Shown here piece after piece: positions 29,592-38,399 of a stretch of 64,000 bases of DNA; within the stretch, counting starts at the first letter, position 1, and each line of letters starts with the position of its first letter. The position numbers and the translations under genes were made by a program. The notes under the pieces are model-generated. The model saw only the letters and a program-made list of their open reading frames with translations. It searched no databases and was not told where the DNA came from. Source of the DNA: a virus; IMG/VR virus record IMGVR_UViG_3300027771_000009, positions 16,881 through 80,880 of that record; one strand, 5' to 3'.

Positions 29592-31856
29592 ATGGCAGAA
29601 AGAATTGTATCACCTGGAGTATTTACGAGAGAAAACGATTTATCGTTCTTGGCTCAAGGTATCGGAGAGATTGGAGCAGCATTTGTAGGACCTTTTAAAC
29701 AAGGACCAGCATTCGTTCCAACAATTATTAGAACTCAATCAGAATTTGAGGATAAATTTGGTAAACCAGACGGAACTTACTACACAGAATATGCAGTACA
29801 AAACTATCTTAGAGAAGCTGGTACTGTAACAGTTGTAAGAGTAATGAGTGAAGGTGGATATACACAAACAACACCTATTGGTTTAGTTGTTAGTGGTTCA
29901 TTGATTTCATCTATTCATTCAACCAACGCTGGTGATGAAGAAGTTGGATTTGGAGCATTTACTGTAAATAGTGGAACGGCATCTGGTTCGTTTGTGGTTA
30001 GTGGAAGTGGTATCGGAAACGTATCATCATCATTAAAACCATCAGACACTAATGATGTTAGTGATGTATTTGGTGAATCACCATTTGGTTCAAAGGATGG
30101 ATATGTATATTCTTACTTTGAGAATGTAGCAACATCAGCTGATTATTCAGGTGGAGTATCTGCGGTAGTATTACCATCGCAAGTATTTGGAGGCGCTTCG
30201 GCAGCATCTACACCATTTGTAAAATCACAATTGATTTCTGGTGTAAGAAGTGAATTATTTAAGTTCCATACGTTGGGTTATGGTACTAATGAAAATAAAA
30301 GATTTAAAGTATCTATCTCAAACGTAAAAGCAGCCGGAGAAGATGGTGGAACTGATTACTCATCGTTCTCAGTAACTATTAGAGGATTCGCTGATACTGA
30401 TAAGAGAAAAGTTGTATTAGAATCATTTAATAACGTAAACTTAGACCCAGCATCACCTAATTTCATCGCAAGAAGAATTGGTGATATGTATAGAACAATT
30501 GATTCTAATGGTAAGGTTACCGATAATGGTGATTGGTTAAATAACTCTAAATACCTAAGAGTGGAAGTTAAAGCAGAAGGTTCATACCCTGTTTCAGCTG
30601 CACCTTTCGGACATGGAGCTTATTCTAACCCTATTAAAGCTACGGATGCAACTATTATACCTGCAGCTGTTTACCAAACAAACTCATCAGATAATACTGC
30701 TGGTTCATCAGCAAAATATGCTGGTTTCGATTTCGAAACAATTGGTGTAAAAGGAGATAACGCTCATTATTTGAACGCAATCCCAACAACATCTGGAGTT
30801 GGTAACAACGTAGATTTCGGATTTGATTCTCAACTATCTTATGTAATGAGTGGTTCAGATTCTTCTGATATGGTTAAGAGACAGTTTACTTTAGGATTCC
30901 AAGAAGGTTTTGATGGAAAATCTCCATCTATTCCAAATAACTTAGGAGCAGATATAAATGGAGCTAACACTCAAGGGTTTGATTGTTCAACTTCAGTATC
31001 AGCTGGTTCGGTAGGATACATTAAAGCATTGAACGCAATTTCAAATGTGGATGAGTATGATATCAATATGTTGGTAACACCAGGTATTGTTAGAAAATTC
31101 CACCCATCAGTAACTACAAAAGCAATTGATGTTTGTGAAGCTCGTTCTGATGCATTTTACATCGCTGATTTCAACGGAGTTAGTGATACTATAAGTGAAG
31201 CAACTACTCAATCATCGGCAGTAGATACAAACTACGCAGCATCTTATTACCCTTGGGTTAAGACTGTTGATAGTAATACTAACAAACTAATTTCAGTTCC
31301 ACCATCAGTATTGATGCCGGCTGTATTCGCAGCGAATGACGCTATCGGAGCAGAATGGTTCGCACCTGCTGGTTTGAATAGAGGTGGTATTGTTGGAGCA
31401 GTTAGTGTATTGAATAGATTAACACACTCTGAAAGAGATACTTTATATGAAAACAAAGTAAATCCAATCGCTTCTTTCCCTGGGCAAGGTATTGTAGCAT
31501 TTGGACAGAAAACGTTGCAAGATAAAGCATCGGCATTGGATAGAATCAACGTAAGAAGATTACTAATCACTGTTAAGAAGTTTGTGGCATCTACATCTCG
31601 ATTCTTAGTATTTGAACAAAATACGGCTCAGACAAGAGGTAGATTCATAAATACTGTACAACCTTACTTAGAAGCAATTCAACAAAGACAAGGGTTATAC
31701 GCATTTAAAGTAGTAATGGATGAATCTAATAACGGCGCTGATGTTGTTGATAGAAACATACTTGCTGGACAAATATTCTTACAACCGGCTAAGACCGCTG
31801 AATTCATTGTAATAGATTTCAACATCTTACCAACTGGAGCAGCTTTTTCAGCATAA
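29592..31856 (+). CDS. gp18: contractile tail sheath protein (T4 gp18-like)
   Basis: A 754-residue protein. The N-terminus (MAERIVSPGVFTRENDLSFL, then GAAFVGPFKQGPAFVPT) and the C-terminal domain (KKFVASTSRFLVFEQNT, then R-x-RFINTVQPYLEAIQ, ending DRNILAGQIFLQPAKTAEFI and a final FNILPTG) are characteristic of the T4 gp18 family. The length is close to T4 gp18, with a variable central region that would form the outward domains. The protein polymerises around the tail tube and contracts to drive injection. A GGAG lies just upstream of the ATG. It is followed directly by the tube gene, the usual sheath-tube order. Confidence 0.93.
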   Translation: MAERIVSPGVFTRENDLSFLAQGIGEIGAAFVGPFKQGPAFVPTIIRTQSEFEDKFGKPDGTYYTEYAVQNYLREAGTVTVVRVMSEGGYTQTTPIGLVVSGSLISSIHSTNAGDEEVGFGAFTVNSGTASGSFVVSGSGIGNVSSSLKPSDTNDVSDVFGESPFGSKDGYVYSYFENVATSADYSGGVSAVVLPSQVFGGASAASTPFVKSQLISGVRSELFKFHTLGYGTNENKRFKVSISNVKAAGEDGGTDYSSFSVTIRGFADTDKRKVVLESFNNVNLDPASPNFIARRIGDMYRTIDSNGKVTDNGDWLNNSKYLRVEVKAEGSYPVSAAPFGHGAYSNPIKATDATIIPAAVYQTNSSDNTAGSSAKYAGFDFETIGVKGDNAHYLNAIPTTSGVGNNVDFGFDSQLSYVMSGSDSSDMVKRQFTLGFQEGFDGKSPSIPNNLGADINGANTQGFDCSTSVSAGSVGYIKALNAISNVDEYDINMLVTPGIVRKFHPSVTTKAIDVCEARSDAFYIADFNGVSDTISEATTQSSAVDTNYAASYYPWVKTVDSNTNKLISVPPSVLMPAVFAANDAIGAEWFAPAGLNRGGIVGAVSVLNRLTHSERDTLYENKVNPIASFPGQGIVAFGQKTLQDKASALDRINVRRLLITVKKFVASTSRFLVFEQNTAQTRGRFINTVQPYLEAIQQRQGLYAFKVVMDESNNGADVVDRNILAGQIFLQPAKTAEFIVIDFNILPTGAAFSA

Positions 31857-31876
31857 ACTAAAAATAATAATTACTA

Positions 31877-31886
31877 ATATTTATTA
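31877..31886 (+). promoter_or_regulatory. putative late promoter motif ATATTTATTA
   Basis: Variant of the late-type decamer, 24 bases before the tail tube ATG; an AAGGAG ribosome-binding site lies between. Confidence 0.4.
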
Positions 31887-31910
31887 GTATAAAAGGAGAA
31901 AAACAAAAAA

Positions 31911-32399
31911 ATGGCAGAAGTATTAGAATTTAACGAAATGATGTTCACCAACTTCGAACCGAAGATGAAGAACCGATTTATAATGGAGATTGATGGAATT
32001 CAATCTTACCTTATAAAAACTGCGGCAAGACCTTCAATCAACTTCGAAACTGTGAAACTAGACCATATCAATACTTACCGCAAATTGCAAGGTAAGGGAG
32101 AGTGGCAAGATATAACAATCTCACTATATGACCCAATTGTACCTTCAGGTGCACAGCAGGTTATGGAATGGGTACGTTTAGGATATGAATCTTTAACTGG
32201 TAGAAAAGGTTACGCCGATTTCTACAAAAAGGATATTGATTTTTATATGTTAGGACCTGTTGGTGATAAGATAGAGCAGTGGAAGTTAAAAGGAGCATTT
32301 ATTACTTCGGCAAACTTCAATGATTTAGATTTCTCTTCTAATGATGCAGCTGATATCGAATTAACGTTATCTTATGATTACGCGATTTTAGAATTCTAA
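31911..32399 (+). CDS. gp19: tail tube protein (T4 gp19-like)
   Basis: A 162-residue protein matching the T4 gp19 family in length and pattern: an N-terminal EPKMKNRFIMEIDGIQSYLI, a central WQDITISLYDPIVPSG-x-Q-x2-MEWVRL and a C-terminal WKLKGAFITSANFNDLDFSS then IELTLSYDYAIL. It stacks as hexamers to form the tube inside the sheath. It lies directly downstream of the sheath gene, has a clear AAGGAG ribosome-binding site, and ends at a strong terminator. High expression of a major virion protein is expected. Confidence 0.93.
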   Translation: MAEVLEFNEMMFTNFEPKMKNRFIMEIDGIQSYLIKTAARPSINFETVKLDHINTYRKLQGKGEWQDITISLYDPIVPSGAQQVMEWVRLGYESLTGRKGYADFYKKDIDFYMLGPVGDKIEQWKLKGAFITSANFNDLDFSSNDAADIELTLSYDYAILEF

Positions 32400-32425
32400 A
32401 ATATAACACATATTTTATATAATAG

Positions 32426-32458
32426 AAAGGTTCCCTTGATTGGGAACCTTTTTTTTAT
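32426..32458 (+). terminator. Rho-independent terminator after tail tube
   Basis: Perfect stem AAGGTTCCC (32427-32435) / GGGAACCTT (32442-32450) with a six-base loop, followed by a run of T. It is the strongest terminator in the window and ends the sheath-tube unit. Confidence 0.9.
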
Positions 32459-32475
32459 TCTTTTTTAACTTTTAT

Positions 32476-32485
32476 ATATTTATAT
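32476..32485 (+). promoter_or_regulatory. putative late promoter motif ATATTTATAT
   Basis: Late-type decamer directly after the tube terminator and 21 bases before the ATG at 32507. A strong terminator with a new gene right behind it makes a promoter here necessary, which supports the motif. Confidence 0.55.
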
Positions 32486-32506
32486 ACGAACAAATAAAGG
32501 TTAAAT

Positions 32507-33265
32507 ATGACAAAGCATGACTTTCCAACTGAAGTGATTAGTTTACCATCTGAAGGTAAATGTTATCCTTCTACAAATCCACTTTCTTCCGGTCAAATTG
32601 AAATAAAATATATGACAGCAAGGGAAGAAGAAATACTAACATCGCAAAACTTAATCAAAAAAGGTGTAGTTTTAGATAAATTATTTGAAGCTATTATAGT
32701 TGATAAGGGTGTTAATCCAGACGATATCATATTGGGTGATAAGAACGCTATTATGTTAGCAACTCGATTATTGGGATATGGTAAGGAATATACTGTTGAG
32801 ATGTTAGATTCCGAAGAAACCAAACATAAGGTTGTAGTTGATTTATCAACAGTACAAACAAAGGAGATTGATATAACAACTTTAAACCCAGAAAATACGT
32901 ACAAATTCACAACACCATTTGGTAAAAATGAACTTGAGTTCAAATACCTAACACATGGTGATGAAAAGGCAGTTGATATTGATGTAAAGGCATTAGCTAA
33001 GTTTAATAAAGGTGGCACTTCATCAGAATTAACAACTCGATATAGATATATGATTAAATCAGTAGATGGTGAATCGGATACTAAATCAATAGTTCATTTT
33101 ATAAACAATAAGTTTTTAGCTAGAGATACAAGAGCATTTAGAGATTTCGTAAAGGCAAATCAACCTGATATGAAAATGGAGTTTAACTATATAGACCCAG
33201 AATCGGGAGAAGAGGAGGTACGCTCGATTCCTATGGGCGTAGGGTTTTTTTGGCCTTCCGAGTAA
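32507..33265 (+). CDS. tail assembly chaperone / gp26-like baseplate protein
   Basis: A 252-residue protein. The N-terminus (FPTEVISLPSEGKCYPSTNP, then IEIKYMTAREEEIL) and the later SVDGESDTKSIVHFINNKF and GVGFFWPSE match the family that contains T4 gp26 (T4 baseplate protein family). Its place between tail tube and tape measure is where long-tailed phages keep the tail assembly chaperone gene, often expressed in two forms by frameshifting. The zero-frame stop is 12 bases past a seven-T run, and another frame opens exactly there (see the next two entries). In the shorter form the protein ends with WPSE. It is likely a scaffold for tape measure and hub assembly and absent from the mature virion. 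Confidence 0.7.
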   Translation: MTKHDFPTEVISLPSEGKCYPSTNPLSSGQIEIKYMTAREEEILTSQNLIKKGVVLDKLFEAIIVDKGVNPDDIILGDKNAIMLATRLLGYGKEYTVEMLDSEETKHKVVVDLSTVQTKEIDITTLNPENTYKFTTPFGKNELEFKYLTHGDEKAVDIDVKALAKFNKGGTSSELTTRYRYMIKSVDGESDTKSIVHFINNKFLARDTRAFRDFVKANQPDMKMEFNYIDPESGEEEVRSIPMGVGFFWPSE

Positions 33266-33458
33266 CTATTCTAAGTTATTGCACACACAAATTTTTGAAT
33301 TATGTTACTATGGTAATGGATTCATTCAATCGGATGTGTATAGATTACCGGTCCACCTACGAAACTTCTACTATAAAAGTTTGTTAGATACAAAGAAAAA
33401 AGAGAAGGAATCGCAAGAGAAATCAGAAAGACAATCAAAAGTGAAGGTTAGAAAATAA
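33243..33458 (+). CDS. second half of tail assembly chaperone, probably frameshift-expressed
   Basis: A 68-residue extension read from GGC at 33252: it includes SKLLHTQIFELCYYGNGF, DVYRLPVHLRNFYYKSLL and a lysine/glutamate-rich tail ending KVKVRK. No ATG or GTG lies in this frame before the conserved part; only a TTG at 33279 could start it independently. Joined to the upstream gene by a +1 or -2 shift it gives about 316 residues, like the long form of gpG/gpGT-type chaperones. The alternatives are a separate TTG-started gene or a base-count error in the T run. It ends inside the next terminator. Confidence 0.6.
   Translation, partial: GFFGLPSNYSKLLHTQIFELCYYGNGFIQSDVYRLPVHLRNFYYKSLLDTKKKEKESQEKSERQSKVKVRK
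33245..33251 (+). other. candidate programmed frameshift site (GGG TTT TTT T GG)
   Basis: The seven-T run is read as TTT TTT TGG in the zero frame, and TAA follows at 33263. Slipping +1 (or -2) at this run enters a frame that is closed by TAG at 33240 and open from 33243 to 33458. The opening of the second frame right at the run is the main evidence. A homopolymer sequencing error would look the same. Confidence 0.6.
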
Positions 33459-33472
33459 TCTTCACTTTTTTT
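33439..33472 (+). terminator. Rho-independent terminator after the chaperone pair
   Basis: AAGTGAAG (33439-33446) pairs with CTTCACTT (33460-33467), followed by T residues. The stop codon of the shifted frame lies in the loop. Confidence 0.75.
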
Positions 33473-33479
33473 ATATCTA

Positions 33480-33489
33480 ATATTTATAA
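33480..33489 (+). promoter_or_regulatory. putative late promoter motif ATATTTATAA
   Basis: Late-type decamer directly after a terminator and 20 bases before the ATG at 33510. It would drive the tape measure and baseplate operon, which runs to about 40,990. Confidence 0.55.
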
Positions 33490-33509
33490 GAGTACAAATA
33501 GAAACATTT

Positions 33510-33773
33510 ATGAAAATAACAGAAAATCAAAAGAAACGATTAGTTTCAGCTGTTGCCAAACAACATAATATGAATGAAGGAATTGTAAGTACACTTCTAA
33601 AGTATGTATTGGCAAAAAAGCTTATGAGGGACCCTGATATTAAACGAATAGCTAAAAACTTAGATAAAGTAACTAAGGATGCTAGAGCTAAGTTTGATGA
33701 TATGGAGGCTAAGGGTGAAGTAAAACGAACACCTGAATTAATTGCATTGAGAAAATCATTGGGTATAGAATAA
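33510..33773 (+). CDS. small basic helical protein, unknown function
   Basis: An 87-residue, lysine-rich protein predicted to be almost entirely helical (NQKKRLVSAVAKQHNM, then LLKYVLAKKLMRDPDIKRIA and DARAKFDDMEAKGEV). It lies first in the tape-measure operon, 9 bases before the tape measure start. No family was recognised. Position suggests a tail-assembly helper, but nothing in the sequence proves that. Confidence 0.55.
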   Translation: MKITENQKKRLVSAVAKQHNMNEGIVSTLLKYVLAKKLMRDPDIKRIAKNLDKVTKDARAKFDDMEAKGEVKRTPELIALRKSLGIE

Positions 33774-33782
33774 TAACTACAA

Positions 33783-36299
33783 ATGGCCGATAACTTAGAT
33801 AAAAACGCAGCTAAACAAAGGGAATCTATTAGATTAGAGAAAGAATACCAGGAAGCACTAAAGATGTCATCATCTTTATCTAATCAAATTACCAGTGCGT
33901 TAAGTTCCCAAGTCGATTTTAGAACTAAGTTAGGTAAAAAAGTTAAGGAGTATTATAAGGATTTGGAATCCAATATTTCTAATTTGGAATCATCGGACGA
34001 TATTGCAAAGGAACTTTTAAGAATAGAAGAAGAAAAGGCTAAGGTTAGTAAAAACTACTTTGGTACAAATGAAAAGGTTGGTAAGCAAAAATTACAAGCA
34101 TTAAGTATAACCGAAGAAAGTTTAAAAGTTGAACAAGGTAGGGTAGGTGCAATTGAAGAAGTTGCTAAACGAACTGAAGCATTTACTGATTCTTTAGGAA
34201 GTGGTTTAGATAGTGCTTTATCTGGATTTGATGCAATACCTGGTATAGGTAGTTCATTAAAAAATATGGCACAGGGCCCAATTAACGGATTAAAGAGTAG
34301 TTTCAAAGAAGTTGGTAAATCATTTACAACCAACTTCGCTACAAATTTAAGAGGTGGAGCTGGTATGATGAAATCTCTACAAATGGCCGGTGGTATCGCT
34401 GGTAAGGGTTTAATTGCTGCATTAACCGGACCACAAGCTATTATAGCTCTTATAGTTGCCGGAATTGCAGTAGGTATAGCTAGATTTGTGGCAATAGAAG
34501 CAGCAGCTAAAAAGTTTAGAGAGGAAACTGGTTTATTAAATTCCCAAATGGGTAATTTAAAGAAGGATATAAATAGTGTATCTACATCTATGGCAGATTT
34601 GGGTGTAGATGCATCCGATGTTGCTGGAGCGGCAGCAGCTTTCTCCAATGAAATGAAGGGAACTTCTATGGCTAGTAAAGGTGTACTAACATCAATGGTT
34701 GCTATGGAAAAGAGTTTTGGGGTATCTGCCGCAACTCAAGCAAAAGTAAATAATACATTCCAATTAATGTCTGGGGCATCTGATACAACTGCCCAAAAAA
34801 TGATTCAAACCACTATTGCAGCTGCAGAATTAGCTGGAGTAGCACCAGCAGCAGTTATGCAAGATATTGCAGAAAATGCTGAAGCTGGATTGATGCACTT
34901 TAGGGGTTCTACGAAAGCATTAGCAAACGCAGCAATTGAGGCTAGGAGAATGGGTACATCTATTGGAGAAACTACTAAAGTAGCCGAAGGTTTATTAGAT
35001 TTTGAATCATCAATTACAAAAGAATTGGAATTGGGTGCTATGTTGGGTACTCGTGTTAACTTCAATAAGGCAAGAGCGTTAGCATTTGAAGGTAAGACTG
35101 TTGAAGCTCAAAAAGCTGTAAACGCAGAAGTAAGTAAGTTAGGTGATATCAACAAAATGAATATGTATCAGAAGCAGGCCTTAATGGGTGCAACTAATAT
35201 GGATTTAAAGAGTTTGATTAAACAACAATCAATAGCTAAAAAATTCAAAGGTATCGATGGAGACCGATTAGCAGCAGTAAATTCATTATTGGATGCTGGG
35301 ATGTCAATCGAAGCTATAAGTGATAAGGCACTTGAAAACGAAGCTAAGAAATTGGGTGCACAAAAGGCAATGCAATCTGAAACTGATAAGATGGGAAATA
35401 CATTTAGTGCTCTTGGGACAGCTGTATCAGATATGTTCATGCCACTTGGTACATTCTTAATGCCATTACTTAGCGATGTATTTGAAATGGTTAATAATGT
35501 TTTACTACCGGTATTTAGTATGATAGGAACTGTGCTTAGAATTGCATTTGGAGTATTATCAGCAGTACTAAGACCTGTATTTGCTCTAATAAAAACATTA
35601 GCAGCTGCATTAATGGAACCATTCAGAGCTATTAGTGAGGCAATTAGACCAATTGGTGATAAATTTGAAGAAATAGGTCCAAGAATATTAAAAGCTATGG
35701 CACCTGTATTATCATTCATAAAAGTATTAGGTAAAGTAATTGGTGAAATAGTTGGGTTTGTGGTTGGTGGTCTTGTAGATGGGTTTATATTCGCATTTGA
35801 TATAATATTTAGTATATTTGAAGGCGCCTACAATTTTGTAGATACCTATTTAATATCACCACTTATGAGTATGATTGATATGATTCAAACGGGAATTGAT
35901 GCATTAGCATCTTTAAATCCATTTGGTAGTAGTGATGATGAACTTGTAAGTGAAGCTAGCCAACTACAATCAGGTGGAAGTATAGATGATGGTATTGTAC
36001 AAGATGGTAAGATTATATCAACACATCCAGAAGATACGTTAATAGCAACAAAAACTCCAGAAAGCTTATTTAATGAATCAACGGGTGGTGGTGTTTCTAA
36101 CGTTGTAGGTGGTATTGGTGAAATGATGGGTGGTCTTTTTGGTGGTGATAGTGGTGATTCGCAAATTGGTACTAAATTGGATGAACTAATCATTGTGATG
36201 AAAGCTAACAAAGATTTTTATATAGATGGTAAGAAAGTAACAGCATCCGTTTCAAGCACTGTTGATAAGATAGGTTCTAACTCATACGCAATAGTTTAA
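33783..36299 (+). CDS. tail tape measure protein
   Basis: An 838-residue protein. The N-terminal 160 residues are coiled-coil-like, followed by an Ala/Gly-rich hydrophobic stretch (about 215-245) and a second hydrophobic, membrane-like region (about 540-700: MPLGTFLMPLLSDVFEMV, VIGEIVGFVVGGLVDGF). Near the end is the DGIVQDGKIISTHPEDTL motif common in phage tape measure proteins. It sits right after the chaperone genes, as in most contractile and non-contractile tailed phages. It would fill the tube lumen, set tail length and leave with the DNA. At 838 residues it is longer than T4 gp29. Confidence 0.8.
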   Translation: MADNLDKNAAKQRESIRLEKEYQEALKMSSSLSNQITSALSSQVDFRTKLGKKVKEYYKDLESNISNLESSDDIAKELLRIEEEKAKVSKNYFGTNEKVGKQKLQALSITEESLKVEQGRVGAIEEVAKRTEAFTDSLGSGLDSALSGFDAIPGIGSSLKNMAQGPINGLKSSFKEVGKSFTTNFATNLRGGAGMMKSLQMAGGIAGKGLIAALTGPQAIIALIVAGIAVGIARFVAIEAAAKKFREETGLLNSQMGNLKKDINSVSTSMADLGVDASDVAGAAAAFSNEMKGTSMASKGVLTSMVAMEKSFGVSAATQAKVNNTFQLMSGASDTTAQKMIQTTIAAAELAGVAPAAVMQDIAENAEAGLMHFRGSTKALANAAIEARRMGTSIGETTKVAEGLLDFESSITKELELGAMLGTRVNFNKARALAFEGKTVEAQKAVNAEVSKLGDINKMNMYQKQALMGATNMDLKSLIKQQSIAKKFKGIDGDRLAAVNSLLDAGMSIEAISDKALENEAKKLGAQKAMQSETDKMGNTFSALGTAVSDMFMPLGTFLMPLLSDVFEMVNNVLLPVFSMIGTVLRIAFGVLSAVLRPVFALIKTLAAALMEPFRAISEAIRPIGDKFEEIGPRILKAMAPVLSFIKVLGKVIGEIVGFVVGGLVDGFIFAFDIIFSIFEGAYNFVDTYLISPLMSMIDMIQTGIDALASLNPFGSSDDELVSEASQLQSGGSIDDGIVQDGKIISTHPEDTLIATKTPESLFNESTGGGVSNVVGGIGEMMGGLFGGDSGDSQIGTKLDELIIVMKANKDFYIDGKKVTASVSSTVDKIGSNSYAIV

Positions 36300-36303
36300 G
36301 ATT

Positions 36304-38100
36304 ATGCCAACATTACAAGAATTATTTAAAACTAAACAATTACCATCTCAGAATGGTAAGACTGCCGAAGAGGCTTATGATATCCAAAATTCAAAGGATA
36401 TCCGTATTTCATCGTCTGACCCCTTAGTAAATAATACTGGATTTGCGGCAGCAAGATTGTTAAGAAAAGGATTAGGTGTAAGAGGGAGTGAAACTCTCTT
36501 AGAAGAAGAGGTAGTAGGTGTAAGAATCATACGAGGATTATCAATCCCAGTTATATATGGTTCGGATTTACCAAGACTCCTACTTAGAACTACTCCATTA
36601 TTAGATGCAATGAAATCTAATGCAGGTGGTACTGAAGGTGATGGTGGATTAATTGGTGGAGCAATCTCAGGAGCAACCGCAGCAGTTAGTAAATTTTTAG
36701 GATTACCACAAACTATAATACCAACCAGAGTACATAAATACGAAAAAGTTGGAGGCTTAGAGAAATTTAATAGAAAGGGTGAAACTCAAAATATAATGGT
36801 TGAGTTGGCTAAGATTAAACAATCTGGTGAAGGTTCTCTATTAGGTAAATTCTTAAAAGATGGTGGTGGTGGAAACCTTAAAACTATTGGTAAGCAAGCA
36901 GTTGGTGGAGCAATCAATTTATTAAAAGATAAAATAAGAGGTAAATTATTTGGAGACCGTTCAAAGACTGGATTCAACACAGCTGGCTCAAATAAAGATG
37001 GTTCAAATACAAGTGTAAACTATGGTAGTTATGATAATGAACTTGGTGTAACTATTAAGACCAACAAAGAAACTGGTGTAAGAGATGTAGGTGGTTTGAT
37101 GTATTCAAAAACATTTAACCTAACCTTCAGAGATGATGATGAGCCTGGTAAATTAAACTTCATAGATTCAACTGATGAAGGTGAAGGTGGATTAGCAGCT
37201 AAAACCCCACAAGTAGTAAAACGTAGATTACAGGTACCCTCTATAATGGGTTTACCAGCCGATGAATATGACCTACCATTATATAGTACGTTGTATAACA
37301 CAATTGTAAGAAAAACGATTGAGGATGCTGCAAATGAAGATGGTACCCTTAAAGAAACTGAAAAAGTTGGGTTTAAATCAATCGATGAGGCAATTGATGA
37401 GGGTGAAGAAAATAGTGCTATTTTTGGTGAAAACGGAACACAAAAGTTTACTGATAAGTTAGAATTAACAATTGAACGAAATCGATTATCACCTGAAATT
37501 GATAAAGAAGGTAAATCATTAGTTAGTAAATACAAAATTGATACTAAATCAGATGGTGTTAATCAATTAGCAGTTGGTAGTGAAGATGATGCTTTAGATG
37601 TAGCACCCTTAAAATTTAAATCAATCGCTGGTGGAAAGACTGTTCAATTTAGACCAACCATAAGTGGATTAAGTGAAACCTTATCTCCATCTTGGGATAG
37701 TAATAAATTTGTGGGTAACCCATTTAGTTATCATACATACAGTGGTATTGAACGAAGTATTAGTTTTAACTTTAAAGTGTTTTCTTTAAATTTAGATGAG
37801 CATAAAATAGCATGGGATAAATTAAACTTTCTAACAGGATTAGTTTACCCACAATACTATTTTGATAATTCAGCAGTAGCACCACCATTTATTCAATTTA
37901 CATTGGGTGATTTATATAAAAATAAATATTCATTTATAGATTCATTATCATACACATTTGATGATAGTACTCCTTGGGAAATTGATGAGAAGAATTTTAG
38001 ATTACCTATGGTTATAGATGTAGCAGTAGGATTGAAATTTTTAGAAAGTAGAGGAAATACTTCTGGTAAGAAATTCTATTCATTTGACGTAACAACATAA
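36304..38100 (+). CDS. baseplate protein, tube-initiator-like
   Basis: A 598-residue protein starting 4 bases after the tape measure stop. The last ~170 residues have the clearest pattern: VQFRPTISGLSETLSPSW, then HTYSGIERSISFNFKVFSLN, W-x-KLNFLTGLVYPQYY and PPFIQFTLGDLYKN. This resembles tail-tube-like domains of baseplate proteins that cap or start the tube (gp48/gp54 class in T4). The N-terminal half is glycine-rich and poorly conserved in appearance. Order (tape measure, this gene, LysM-like, hub) supports a baseplate role. Assignment to a particular T4 gene is not secure. Confidence 0.55.
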   Translation: MPTLQELFKTKQLPSQNGKTAEEAYDIQNSKDIRISSSDPLVNNTGFAAARLLRKGLGVRGSETLLEEEVVGVRIIRGLSIPVIYGSDLPRLLLRTTPLLDAMKSNAGGTEGDGGLIGGAISGATAAVSKFLGLPQTIIPTRVHKYEKVGGLEKFNRKGETQNIMVELAKIKQSGEGSLLGKFLKDGGGGNLKTIGKQAVGGAINLLKDKIRGKLFGDRSKTGFNTAGSNKDGSNTSVNYGSYDNELGVTIKTNKETGVRDVGGLMYSKTFNLTFRDDDEPGKLNFIDSTDEGEGGLAAKTPQVVKRRLQVPSIMGLPADEYDLPLYSTLYNTIVRKTIEDAANEDGTLKETEKVGFKSIDEAIDEGEENSAIFGENGTQKFTDKLELTIERNRLSPEIDKEGKSLVSKYKIDTKSDGVNQLAVGSEDDALDVAPLKFKSIAGGKTVQFRPTISGLSETLSPSWDSNKFVGNPFSYHTYSGIERSISFNFKVFSLNLDEHKIAWDKLNFLTGLVYPQYYFDNSAVAPPFIQFTLGDLYKNKYSFIDSLSYTFDDSTPWEIDEKNFRLPMVIDVAVGLKFLESRGNTSGKKFYSFDVTT

Positions 38101-38105
38101 ATATA

Positions 38106-38396
38106 ATGGCGAGTAGATATAAAAATAATGAAATAAAAAACACTAATGATGGTAGGAGAGTATATCGTTCTAAGATATATCCTCAGATACCATTAAGAGA
38201 TGATGATAAATATGTAGCTAGTGAAACTGGTGATAGATTAGATACACTTGCTTATCAGTATTATGATGATGCATCACTTTGGTGGATTATTGCATCTGCA
38301 AATAACATACACAATGCACCATTTGGATTAACCGATGGTACAATTCTAAGAATACCACAAAACTATATACAAATATTATCAAACTTCAACCAATAA
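38106..38396 (+). CDS. LysM/gpX-like baseplate protein
   Basis: A 96-residue protein. Residues about 37-85 read as a LysM-like fold: TGDRLDTLAYQYYDDASLWW, then IIASANN and LTDGTILRIPQNY. The pattern is close to the tail protein X/LysM family found in many contractile baseplates. In those it joins the hub to surrounding wedges and is not a free cell-wall binder. It lies between a baseplate gene and the hub gene, with four- and three-base gaps, so it is in one translation-coupled operon. Confidence 0.7.
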   Translation: MASRYKNNEIKNTNDGRRVYRSKIYPQIPLRDDDKYVASETGDRLDTLAYQYYDDASLWWIIASANNIHNAPFGLTDGTILRIPQNYIQILSNFNQ

Positions 38397-38399
38397 GTT

